From: Gnetum montanum
Taxonomy: Eukaryota; Streptophyta; Gnetopsida; Gnetales; Gnetaceae
Reading direction: 5' to 3'
Length of the DNA stretch: 64,000 bases
Assembly (NCBI GenBank): GCA_015680685.1
Contig: MNCI01001841.1
Span: 1-64,000 of the forward strand
Each line of letters starts with the position of its first letter. Position 1 is the first letter of the stretch. The notes under the pieces were generated by a model. That model ran no database searches, had not been told where the DNA came from, and was given only the letters and a program-made list of their open reading frames with translations. Below are positions 11,694-21,470 of this stretch, one piece after another. Made by a program: the position numbers and the translations under genes.

Positions 11694-12780
11694 GTCCTTA
11701 TTTTTCCTTGGTCAATTTTTAGTATTTGTCTTTATTTTTCATGAAAATATGATATATTTTCAATAGTTCCTATAGGTCTTTAAACTTAATAAAGATTCAG
11801 TTTTAGTTTCATAAATATATCCTAGTTTAACCTTTCAAAGGTAAACTAGTTTTGTATAATTAATTTAATAAAGGTAGACTTCAAAAATAGAAAATTTGTT
11901 CATTTCCTCCAAAACTAGTGAAGAATTAAAATTTTAAAGAATTATAATAATAAGTTAACTATTTTTCTAATTTTTTATGCAACCATTTCCATTAATTGGT
12001 GTATCATAAATATCTTGCATTTTGTTTTATACAAGATGTTTTAAATTAGCTCTAAAGAAATAAAAAAAATAGATGTTAAAATTTATTCCATTTATGACAT
12101 AAATATCTTTATTATATCATATTGAAGTATAGGCTAATTTAAAGTAATATATAAATTTTTGAATAAAGTCTTGGAAGAGGATTAAACTTTTATAAATAAA
12201 TTGATTCAAATAATCAAATGCAAGTATATAGATTTGTATATGTATATGTGTGTGTATGTATATATGGTGAATATTTTAGGAATTACTCATGGATTATTCA
12301 TTTGTAGAAGTTAATTGAACAAGTTCAAATTTAATTCATTTCCTAATGGATTGACATGGAATAATTATATCAGAAGTATATATCTTCTTGAATAAAATGC
12401 TTTAAAATATAAAATCCCAACAAGGGATTTACACATTTGCAAGGGTTGTATATTATGAATGCCTCTTCTTTGAAATTAGATAAGTAAAAGATTAAAGCAT
12501 AATTTGTTGCATTGTATATTTGTTGATGTAGTTTTATGTAATTCAAATTTGTTTTTATTTTTTTGAGAAAATTATTATTTTTTGCAAAAGGTGTTAATAA
12601 AGCAAAAAGTAAAGTTTGATCAGAGTTAGAGTTATTGTTGAGTATTTAGTATTAGAAGGCTAGGATAGTCATAGTATATACTAATGCTTATGGAATGAAT
12701 TTAATAAAGAAGTTTAAAAACATTTAATTAAAAAATTAGCATAATGCTGCAGAGGGAAGAATACTCATGAAATAATCAAA
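11694..12780. other. unassigned AT-rich region between copia element and NLR gene
   Basis: No gene is recognised. The first bases repeat the copia target GTCCT, and the next few hundred may be the rest of the interrupted LINE 3' end. A TATATG/TGTG microsatellite lies at about 12236-12266. Confidence 0.5.
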
Positions 12781-12795
12781 CTGAACGTTAGATAT

Positions 12796-12801
12796 TTTAT
12801 T
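12796..12801 (-). terminator. poly(A) signal of the NLR gene
   Basis: AATAAA on the minus strand, 40 bases beyond the stop codon at 12841-12843. Confidence 0.6.
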
Positions 12802-12840
12802 ACGTCTAAAAATACATAGCATTATATAGTATAACTTTCA

Positions 12841-13428
12841 CTAGTCAATGGTATTGTCGCTGTAACTAAAGAAATTGGTGTAGTAAAAGTCAACGTGTTG
12901 CGGAAAAGACCAAATGTGAGGCTTGCCGCGTAAACGTGGATCCAGTACCAACAACGTTAAGCCTTTCAGTTTTATAATTTCCTTCCAACATCTCTCTGAC
13001 AGCCTGTCATTCAATCGCCACATCAACGTATTGAGGGAGCCAAGGTTATTGCCGAAATCACTGCACAGCTCTTCCATTGAACTGCAACCGTCGAACAAGA
13101 GCTCCTTTAAAGACGGCAGCATTCCAAAGCCTTCTGGTAGTCTTTTTAGCCTCTCACACCCTATTAATCGCAAAGTGTGCAGGCACCGCAGTTGCCCAAA
13201 ACTCTGTGGAAGCTCTTCCAATGTGCTGCACCCGATGCTGAGCTCTCGGATGTTGTTTGAAACTGCACACAACTCCATCGGCACCTTCATTTCCACTTTC
13301 GTTCCCCAAAAGAGCAAAGTCAATGCTCGTAGGTTTCTCAACCTTGCAATGCTCTCCCACGCAGAGCTACTCAGTTGACTCTCTGCTGTTTCACTTTCAA
13401 TGCGTAAATACCTCAAACCTTGGGGGAT
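12841..13428 (-). CDS. NLR exon 7: C-terminal LRRs
   Basis: 195 codons plus stop TAG (12841-12843). The acceptor AATCAG follows a short ATCA repeat. It begins IPQGLRYLRIES, then shows regular LRRs: LRNLRALTLLFWG, IRELSIGCSTLEELPQSFGQ, LRCLHTLRLIGCERLKRLPEGFGM and LPSLKELLFDGCSSMEEL. The pattern 'C..L..LP..FG.L..L..L.L..C' is typical of plant NLR leucine-rich repeats that sense pathogen effectors or partner proteins. Confidence 0.82.
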   Translation of the reverse strand: MPQGLRYLRIESETAESQLSSSAWESIARLRNLRALTLLFWGTKVEMKVPMELCAVSNNIRELSIGCSTLEELPQSFGQLRCLHTLRLIGCERLKRLPEGFGMLPSLKELLFDGCSSMEELCSDFGNNLGSLNTLMWRLNDRLSERCWKEIIKLKGLTLLVLDPRLRGKPHIWSFPQHVDFYYTNFFSYSDNTID

Positions 13429-13574
13429 CTGATTGATTGATTGATTGCCATGCATGCATGAATGAATACAACATGTATTAAAATAGATAATCTTAACGTT
13501 TAAGTAAGCAATAATAATAATAATACCATCTTGATTAACAAGTTGTACCAGAACTGCATTAAATTATGGCTTAC

Positions 13575-13955
13575 CGATTGACTGATGGCATCAACATCAT
13601 TCTGATGTTTGAGGATCAAATACATTCGTCGAAGAGAAGGCAACATCTGTGAACTAAGCCGCAGAGGGGTTCCGTGGTAAACCATGAGATTACGAAAAAC
13701 TATGCTGTTGTCGAGGTTGGTGAGTTTAGGAAAAACTGATGATTCTGGATGGCTATTCAAGATGCACAGCATTTGTAAGGTGTTGGCGAGCACATGGAAA
13801 TTCCTTGCATTAATCTTATATCCAAAATCCTTTGCGTCCCAATCACTATCACCAGCGTTTTCCTTTGCGTCATCAGCATCCTTCTTTGCATCATCAGCAT
13901 TGTCCAAATCAACCTTTACGTCAAAATGAAAATGAAGAGTGTTGATAGATGGCTT
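13575..13955 (-). CDS. NLR exon 6: start of LRR region, with second acidic patch
   Basis: 127 codons between acceptor TTGCAG and donor TCG|GTAAGC, both canonical and phase 0. It begins KPSINTLHFHFDV, followed by an Asp/Ala/Lys patch with a repeated DDAK motif (13827-13913). Leucine-rich repeats follow, such as LANTLQMLCILNSHPESSVFP, LTNLDNSIVFRNLMV and LPSLRRMYLIL. The repeats are irregular, as in other plant NLRs. Confidence 0.72.
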
Positions 13956-14414
13956 CTGCAACAATGTCATAATTAAAAAATAAAGAAAAATGTCAAATCA
14001 CCTATTTTTTTGAAATTAAGGCTATGCAAAAATCTGCAACATGCAACATAGATGCTAGAAATATTATCCAAATAAATCTCATTTATCAAAGATTTTAAAA
14101 CTATATAGAAATTTTTTCTTCCAATATCTTTATAACTTTTTTCTGTTTTAATATATCTCTATTATAGCTTTCCCTTCCAAATACCTTAAAGGGAGCCAGA
14201 TGGTTGTTGGAGGTCCCTATGCAAGTGTTACACATGTTTCAAAGAACAAACAAAAATCTTTAAGTTAAACTTCCTTGATTATGCATTATCTTTAACTGCA
14301 AGTAAATAGTTCCCGTTATATTTCAGATTTTGCATTAGAATTTTTATAAAAGAAATTGTTTTGAGATAAAAATTAAAGCAAATTACATGAACAAGCTTTG
14401 CATGATAAAAGTAC

Positions 14415-15829
14415 CTTGAGCTGGGTTGCACATATTTGGAGTTCCCTTTCCAAGTATTGTGACTCTTCGATAGAGTGAACAAACCTGTGCATGTCCATGA
14501 ATTTGGTGATACAGTAATGCCACACAAGATAAGGAACATGGACTCTACCTCGCCAATCTCTAACATAGTTAAGAAGTCCTCTATCATGAAGAGCCATCAG
14601 GACATGCTCTTCCAACGTATCTTCAATTTCCACCACTTTAGGTTTATACATGGTATTTTCAGTGTAGTGGCTGTGGAAAGCATGACAAATGAGTTGAAGG
14701 GCATTCATAGATTCATGTGAAAGAGAATGCAGTGTCATGAGTGTCATCATCCTTTCTCATTTGTCCTCTCCGCTGCTGCTGTCAAGAGATGATGATAGCA
14801 GTTGCTGCACTGCACAATGTGGACGTGGGTGGGCGGCAACATATTTACCTACCAAAACTAACCACCCTGGTATCCCTTCACACACTTCCATCAACATTTA
14901 CACAGCATTCTGGGATTCAGATGAAGAAGAGGAGTCGGAAGGATGGTGATGCTTAATTAGTGCCTGCCAAACACTCTCACCCATGGTTGCCCTTATAATC
15001 TCCTGCGATTCATCCATATTCCTCTTCCTTATGGGAAGCTTATATGTACAATCTTCCTTATCCATCTCCTTCAACTGCTTCCACGTAGAGTCTGCGTCGC
15101 TGGTGGTCACCAAAATTCTTATCACTTTGCCTTTCCACACTTCCTCCACGTGATTTAGAAAATCGAGCAGACCTTTTACATCATTTGCACCGGCATTATC
15201 CAAGTAGGTGAAATAGGATACTTGTGGGCCGCTGCGGGCAATGGCGTCAGATTCTATAGCAGCCAAATCCATCATCTCCCTCCTCCTTGCATAACTCTCA
15301 TAATCATCATCCTCATCCTTTTTATCTTTGTAATCCTGATCCTCATCATCTTCTTCATCACCATGCTTATACTTTTCATCTTCATCCTCATGCTCCATCT
15401 CTTTCTCTTTGTTTGGTGAAGATTGTTCGCTTCCTTGATAATTATCTTCATGTTCTTTCAGCTCTTCATCTTCATCCTCATGCTTCATCTCCTCCTCTTT
15501 GTTGGGTGAAGTTTCTTCGTCCTGTTTATAATTATCTTCATCATCACTACCGCTATCGTCCTCAGTTGACCCACTATCATTTACTCTCTCAGCAATGTAC
15601 CTCGTCCATACTTCTATCATGAAATCACCTTCCATTTTATGGAGACCGCAGTTAGAACAAGTGAATCTCGCGTAATGGCAAAGGGGAATGTGCAATGAAG
15701 TGAATACAGCATCTGCAACCGTCGTCTTTCCGATTCCTGCCGGACTACTCACAATGACCACCACTGTTTTTCTTTGATTTCTCCACTCCAGCATCTTTGT
15801 AATCTCCTGCACCTCTTTCTCTATTCCAA
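14415..15829 (-). CDS. NLR exon 5: NB-ARC domain with acidic insert (contains two stops)
   Basis: Motifs in order, in protein numbering: VGIEKEVQEI start (296), P-loop SSPAGIGKTT (323-332), an RNBS-A-like block ending WTRYIAERV, the acidic insert (379-476), a kinase-2-like YFTYLDNA (501-508), RNBS-B ILVTTSDADS (534-543), RNBS-C YKLPI, and a GLPL-like CEGIPGWLVLVGKYV (about 611-625). The ARC2 region has IEDTLEEHVLMALHDRGLL. The Lys and Thr residues of the P-loop are intact. Kinase-2 has Asn where the second Asp (LDD) is expected. Stops fall at 606 and 653. The last codon is followed by donor AAG|GTACTT. Confidence 0.75.
15285..15580 (-). repeat. acidic low-complexity insert in NB-ARC with a 90-bp tandem repeat
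   Basis: About 98 residues, mostly Asp, Glu and Lys, lie between RNBS-A and kinase-2. Within it, a 30-residue unit (DNY..., SPNKE-EM-HEDEDE) occurs twice in tandem, so the DNA has a 90-bp period. The frame is preserved through the whole insert. The plus strand here reads as His/Leu-rich nonsense. Confidence 0.85.
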
Positions 15830-15938
15830 CTGTCTTTTTTTTAAATTATATTTTATTAATATTTTATTAAACATTCCATTTAAAAAGAAAAACGATGAAA
15901 ATAACGCTACTCGAAAAGAAAGCAGAAGGAAGGCGTAC

Positions 15939-16102
15939 CTGCATAGTGGGGATAGCTCATGCCAGGACGCCCAGCCAGAGGGGAAGATCTGATTCCCTGA
16001 AAGAAAATCGTCTCCGTAAATGAACAAAGTTTTTTATAAGTAGGTTTAATTCTTCTCACTAGCCATTTCAACGATTCTGTTAGAGAGCACCCACACAAGA
16101 GT
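15939..16102 (-). CDS. NLR exon 4: linker before NB-ARC
   Basis: The acceptor TTACAG and donor GCAG|GTACGC are canonical. It encodes SLTESLKWLVRRIKPTYKKL and, at its end, GRPGMSYPHYA, which joins in phase to VGIEKEVQEITKMLEW in exon 5. The latter is the usual first block of NB-ARC. The 869-bp intron 3 (16103-16971) holds no recognised element. Confidence 0.7.
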
Positions 16103-16971
16103 CTGTAACCAAAACATAAAAATTAAGAAACCTCTGTTAAATAAAGCTGCATTTAAACATAATCCCAACAAATCCGTTATATTTTTAAAATTTGGAAATT
16201 AAAAGCCATATATATCTATTACTATCCATATATATATATATTGCAATCACAAAACAAGTAGATTTTTTTTATAAAAAAAATGAACTGCTTGCTTTGCAAG
16301 ATTTAGATATTCTTGAAAGAACACTGCAAAGTGCTGGTACTAGGATTTTAAACGTAATACTTTGAATGCAAAGCAAGACAAGGTAACTATCATGGTAACT
16401 AAAATGTGTAAACAAAGAGCTTTATACTATTGGATTCTAAGAATGAACTAGCTTAGTTATATATGTAATATATATACCTATAATGTGGTGGAGGATCTTG
16501 AAACAGCGGAGTTGAAGTTTAGTCTATTGTATTAAAAATTATCCAAGTTGCCATTTACCAAATTCTATATATTCTATAACATTTTTTGTAAGTAAGATTG
16601 CTATGATTGTATGATGAAAGGATAACGAATTCTGAGTTTGGTACAAAATCTTGTGCTGCAATATATTTTAAATTTTAATGGAATGTTGTTTCCATACATG
16701 CTCCTATGCCCTTTTAAATTTTATTCCTTGTGTATTGCAAATATGCAAATATGCTGGTGTCATGAATGAAACTCACCTTATTTATTTGCAGTTAAAACCA
16801 GGCAAATTTTAGCAAATAAATTAAAAATAATTGCGGAAGAATACCACATCAATATTAACTCTATCTAATGTTTCTTTGGTTGGGACTTTGGAGCAATAAT
16901 AAGAGACCATTTTCCCTTTCATTAATTGATATGCAAAGGTGAAAGGAGACACTACAGGCTAGAACACATAC

Positions 16972-17847
16972 CTTTTAAATTCGGATCCATTGGCATGAAT
17001 GGAACACATAATTGAGCCTTCTACTAAAAGTTCTGGACCTCTCTGCAACTCTTGTTGCAGCTGCTGTAACTTTAAACATGGAGCCATTGGATCTTTAAGC
17101 TCATATAACAGCTTAGCCAAATTGCACATGGTCTGGAATACACTGAAACATTCGTTTTTCATATTTGCATCAATGTTGGCCCAGATTTCCAAGGCCGCAC
17201 CTAATGAAAGTACCCCTACTTCAAGCTTCGCATTTCTTGGAGCATGTCTAAATATCATGTATGCAAGTGTACTGGTATCATTTTCCCCTTTGGGAAAGTA
17301 TGAACAATAGTAAAAAATCATTATAAACGGCCATGATGAAGCCACATTGTCATAAAGCCAATGATATTATTAGTTAGTATGAGGACAGAAAAATAATTCA
17401 AGTGAAAGAAAATACCAGAACGTGGAAGTCAGGCTTGGCCCCTAAAAATAGCTGTTGTAGAACACGCCCAACACTGGGCAAATCTGCCAGCCTTAGCCAA
17501 AATTGTCTCTCCCTCCTGGAAAATGGCTGCTCTGGGTTTCCTTGTCTTTCAACCTAACCAAATTGCTCGTGATTATTGCAAATCCACACCAAAACTTTGA
17601 AAAAGAAAAAGAAAAAAAAGCGCTAGAGAATCATGTATATGAACCTCACCTCTATGTTCTTGAAAACCGCAAAAATTTGGTCACAAAGATATCTCAAATC
17701 CATTTTTGGTAGAGAATCTGATGCAGACGTATTTGTTGAAGCATGCTCCATACCGCTGGTTGAAGGCTGCCCATCATCGTGAGCGCTGGATGTCATGCAA
17801 CTCTTTCCAAACCTCAAGAACTTGCTGGACCACCCACACTTCCCCAT
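16972..17847 (-). CDS. NLR exons 1-3: N-terminal region
   Basis: Exon 1 (17847-17650) starts MGKCGWSSKF, where Gly2 and Cys4 would suit N-myristoylation and palmitoylation at a membrane. The upstream in-frame codons lack a better ATG. A Ser/Thr/Asp-rich linker follows, then MDLRYLCDQIFAVFKNIE. Exon 2 (17553-17416) gives RRERQFWLRLADLPSVG and LGAKPDFHVL. Exon 3 (17357-16972) is helical and Leu-rich, with LEVGVLSLGAALEIWANID and LKLQQLQQELQRGPELL. No TIR, RPW8 or canonical CC EDVID motif was recognised. Introns are 96 bp (canonical) and 58 bp, the latter ending GG instead of AG. Confidence 0.65.
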
Positions 17848-18000
17848 TGTTCTAAATCTAATGGCTTCTTCAACCCCTTGACAAAAAATGGCACTTGCCA
17901 AAACCAAAATAGGAAATGCAAGGATTCTGAATAACCCTTTCTTAACTCAGAGTAGGAATGGCAATTGGGAAATGATGTTGTAAAAAAAACGAATGGCAAC

Positions 18001-18010
18001 CTATTAATAG
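18001..18010 (-). promoter_or_regulatory. possible TATA element of the NLR gene
   Basis: CTATTAATAG, about 155 bases before the proposed ATG (17847) on the minus strand. The call rests on position and composition only. Confidence 0.3.
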
Positions 18011-18148
18011 CTCTTCGAACATAGGTCGTCGCCTGTTCTGATGCGAGACGTGCTAGGGAAGTTAACTTTATTTCAAAGATAATTTCAAAGATAAAATAAA
18101 ACAGTACCAAAATGAGCTGCTTTAGTAATAATGGCAGTGGCGCAAGAA

Positions 18149-18180
18149 ACACTTTGGAATAAGGCCACACTTTGGAATAA
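18149..18180. repeat. short tandem duplication in NLR promoter
   Basis: ACACTTTGGAATAA occurs at 18149-18162 and 18167-18180, period 18. Confidence 0.8.
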
Positions 18181-18196
18181 AGCAACAGTTCAATCA

Positions 18197-18312
18197 GACT
18201 TTTGACCGAAATATTCTTGCCTTGTCATCCTTGATTGGGAATTTATGCTTTTCCGACTTTTGACCGAAATATTCTTGCCTTGTCACCCTTGATTGGGAAT
18301 TTATACTTTTCC
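18197..18312. promoter_or_regulatory. 58-bp tandem duplication with W-box cores, upstream of the NLR gene
   Basis: Two copies of a 58-bp unit (18197-18254 and 18255-18312) differ at only two positions. Each starts GACTTTTGACCG and so carries TTGACC (18202-18207 and 18260-18265), a W-box core bound by WRKY transcription factors. They lie about 350-420 bp upstream of the NLR start. WRKY control of immune genes is known in general; its operation here is inferred. Confidence 0.6.
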
Positions 18313-19490
18313 GATTTCTCATAGGGTATATTATCCTTGCTTCTTTTATCTTAAGTGCATATAAATTTCATTGTTGTCTTCTTCTCTCAAACTTGAAGAA
18401 AAATTTAATAGATAACCCTTATTTTCTTAAAATTTCATAGTGAAGACTAAACGGTATGGGCCTCTCACCTGAGGGTAGTGTAATTGTCATGCCCATATTA
18501 CTCCATCATTATCATGCTTTTATTGCTTTATCTTTGGATCGTTTGCTCTTTCTCACCACTCATTCTGACAAATGATGCAGCCATACCTTTACAGCCATTT
18601 GACAGGGAATTGTTTCTTGCACCGCATGTATGTCCTTTTCTTTTCCATCCGCAGCCGTTGATTCCGGCTTATAAAAACATAATTGACATATTTTCTATTT
18701 ATTAAGTATTCCAAAAAGTTTGAAACTGGAAAGATGCTTGTCGTAATACACAGCATTAAAATGCCGATTTTGTTATCTTAATTAAAAATCGTCATTGCAC
18801 ACTTTGTTTAAAATAAAGATTTCACAATGGATGCTGCAAATGCTCTCATAATTACTTGGCAACAGTTTGACTCAATGGCTTTCATTCAAAATGTAATTAG
18901 ACTTGATCAGTTTTTCAGATGTAGAGATATCTTGGGCTGTTTGGCTTCCATGCATTTCCTGAAATCACTCATCCTATATTTCATGTATAAGCAGCTACAT
19001 ATTCTTTCAATAACCATCTGGAATATTATATAATTCTTTCATTATGTTTTGTGGCACACAAAATAAGATGTACAAATTTACTATAAGAGATGAATATGTG
19101 GACATAATTTTCTCTTACAAATATCTTAGACTAAAATGCTTTTGTAATTATAAATAGAATCAGTGCAACACTCAAAAGAGTTACAAGTGTTATGAAAGCC
19201 ACTTTAAAAGCAAATATAAGAATAAATCTATTCCATGGTAAGATATTTAAAAATAATTTTATCATATCATTGTTCAACCTACTATTCTCTATGGGTGTGT
19301 TGCAAATAAATAGAAGAAATTCAAAAGCTTTTTTTGCCAAATGAATTTTAAAGTGAAGAGACAGACACAATATAATATAAGTAGAGATGATGTTGTTAGA
19401 GGTTGAATCTATTTGCTAGTTTATAATCTACACTCATAAACTTTCTACATCTTTATTGGATAAATATTCTAAAAAATTGATGATGGAAAC
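18313..19490. other. intergenic; one weak secreted-peptide-like ORF
   Basis: The only ORF of note is 18484-18705 (plus, 73 codons). It starts with a hydrophobic stretch (IIIMLLLLYLWIVCSF) like a signal peptide, followed by LTNDAAIPLQPFDRELFLAP. It has no recognised family, and a GTATGT donor-like site follows CACCGCAT, so it could also be a first exon or chance. Nothing else is recognised. Confidence 0.25.
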
Positions 19491-19492
19491 CC

Positions 19493-20010
19493 ATGATAAA
19501 GGATAGCTCCATGAGGAAATCCTATGACTTAATAAATGGAATATTGATGAGTGCATTCTCTATTCTAATAAGTTTTCAATTTGGTAAAATAAATAGTATT
19601 TTAAAAACTTTGAGAAATGTAGAAGGAAAAAACTATTTCTATTTGAAGAGTATGAAGGGAGGCCTAAAGGCAAACTTTTTATTGTTGCTACTTTTCATCA
19701 ATTACAAACATGAATGGGATCTCATCATTTGAGAGTTGAATCAAGTAGATGGCTCAAAATTCCTTATGAAGAACTAATATATGCAATCTAAATATTATTA
19801 AAGATGAATACCATATTTTCCTACAATGTCTATAGACATAGATGAGATATTACAATTGCAAATTTGGTTGATTTGTTTCAAATGTTACTAGGAACACTTG
19901 GTAATTTTCTTAATTATATTTTCAAAATTCATAGCATGTATACTTCTATCCCATAAATCTAGAAGGTTTACGAACATAACTAAATTTTGGTTTTAGTTTT
20001 AGTTTAAATC
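19493..20010 (+). mobile_element. LINE fragment, C-terminal end
   Basis: The plus strand reads, with one frameshift near 19785, LRVESSRWLKIPYEE then CNLNIIKDEYHIFLQC. This is the same LINE C-terminal signature as at 4253-4673 but from a different copy. Upstream residues (19500-19700) are probably the rest of the C-terminal region. The RT core is absent. Confidence 0.65.
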
Positions 20011-20824
20011 AAGATTTAGACTAACCATCATCCAAAATAATTTAAATGGAATAAAATCATGTACTAGGATTGATAAAAAAATTTATTTGCTATATCCTTT
20101 TATCAACAAAAGATCAAGTAGATAGGCTAATCTTCCTTAGTAGTAACTCCTAATTACTATGGTGCAAATGCATGCATATTTGATGACCATAATCAACCAT
20201 ACTTATTTGTACCTAACATATATAAATAATATAAAAAACATTTTCAATTTTAAAAGATAGTTAGAACAATCACTTAAAATAACAAGGAACAACTTGAGGA
20301 TTGAAGTCTACAATTCCAAGTATTTTTTTAGCTACTAAGGAAGACTATAACATCTTCCAATAACTTGTCATGCATAGTGCACCTTTTATGTATTTATATT
20401 GTACAATATGACTGTGAAAACATTATTAAGATTTAGAATGTTATTGATAATTTTAATGACAATCAAAAGAAAATTTTTTAAAAATTAAAGAATTTTTTCT
20501 ATATTCACTTCCTATAGAGGCGATGCTAAAGTGACTAAATATATAATGATATTAATTAAAATAGTGGATGCAAGAAGAAGCCTACCTAGTGATGTGAGGA
20601 AAATGGATGTCCAAGACTGATTTCTTCCTTTAACACAATCGATCAAAAACTTCTAGTTTGAGCAATGATTCCCATGATTTTGTAGAAGGCCAAGATAGAT
20701 ATCATCGATATTACCCTTAAAAACATGAAGAATATGTTTGACATAATTCTCAATTAAATGGCTAGTATCAAGAAAATGAAGTTTAAATTTCTATCAATTA
20801 GTATTAAGATTCACATTTAAAGAC
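20011..20824. other. unassigned AT-rich region
   Basis: No gene, RNA or element is recognised between the LINE end and the next LTR fragment. Confidence 0.5.
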
Positions 20825-21470
20825 TGGTGGATACCCCCTACGCCCAACCATATGAATCACAAGCATTCATGTGCAATCTAGTTGAATTCCATGAATGGGA
20901 CTAGTGTGGTTTCTAGATTGTTAAGCATTGATCATAAGTCGTTGTCTTCTCACTTAGACTAGTGGTAGTTTGGTCATGTGTGGTTTAGTCTAGAGTGAGG
21001 CATATGATTATTGATGTTGTATGACCCTTAAACTAATTGAATGATAATATATAAATTAATTAATTAATCTAATTAATAAAAAAAATTTAAGCTAGCCTAA
21101 AGATAAGGAGTGTTAATTCCCAACTTGTCATACACATCCTAAACTCACATATTCATTACTGAGATTACCAAGTGTTATGCTATTGGGCAAACCAAGTAAT
21201 AATGCTACTAATCTTACTAAGCGAACACATGTTTATGCTTGAAACTGGTCATGCTCATTCCACCAATTGATTAATATGCATGAAAATGTAAATATTAACT
21301 AATTACATCAAAAGTAAATTGCATTAAAAGTAAATCTATTCTAAGTCAAAGTGCTGTAATGAATATGAATCAATCTCAATCTTATCACTATTCATGGAAT
21401 GTGTCTAGGTACAATTACACTTGAATAAAATGTTGTACAGCTAACTCAAATCCACACTATAAGTGCTTAT
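20825..21470 (-). mobile_element. Ty3-type LTR fragment
   Basis: The minus strand shows the R/U5 half of the LTR found at 37185-37779. Shared blocks include TACCCCCTACGCCCAACCATATGAATCAC near its end and the long stretch GTGAGGCATATGATTATTGATG. The U3 with palindromes and TATA box is missing. The sequence runs directly into what looks like an internal element spacer. Confidence 0.65.

Larger units (their letters stand above)
12841..17847 (-). pseudogene. NLR (NB-ARC/LRR) resistance-type gene, seven exons, with two in-frame stops
   Basis: Proposed exons: 17847-17650, 17553-17416, 17357-16972, 16102-15939, 15829-14415, 13955-13575 and 13428-12841. Phases agree at every junction and total 3,270 nt (1,089 residues). 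Donors and acceptors are GT-AG except the acceptor before exon 3, which reads GG. Order: a Ser-rich N-terminus, a helix-rich domain I cannot name, a linker, NB-ARC with an acidic insert, and a short LRR. NLRs are intracellular immune receptors switched by ADP/ATP at NB-ARC. Stops TAA (14898-14900, residue 606) and TGA (14757-14759, residue 653) interrupt exon 5. Both are explained by single C-to-T changes. The clean frame elsewhere means loss is recent, or the stops are assembly errors or an allele. Confidence 0.8.

Noticed and set aside
12923-13378. Plus-strand 151-codon open frame
   Set aside because: It is a shadow of the LRR exon on the other strand, whose repeat pattern and splice sites are clear.
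14373-14415. Extension of NLR exon 5 beyond 14415
   Set aside because: A canonical donor (AAG|GTACTT) and phase agreement with exon 6 mark the exon end. The residues beyond are intronic.
15222-15622. Plus-strand open frames rich in His, Leu and Ile
   Set aside because: They are the reverse of the acidic NLR insert; the minus-strand frame is continuous with NB-ARC motifs.
18827-19033. 68-codon plus-strand ORF as a gene
   Set aside because: No motif, no splice or promoter context and ordinary composition.
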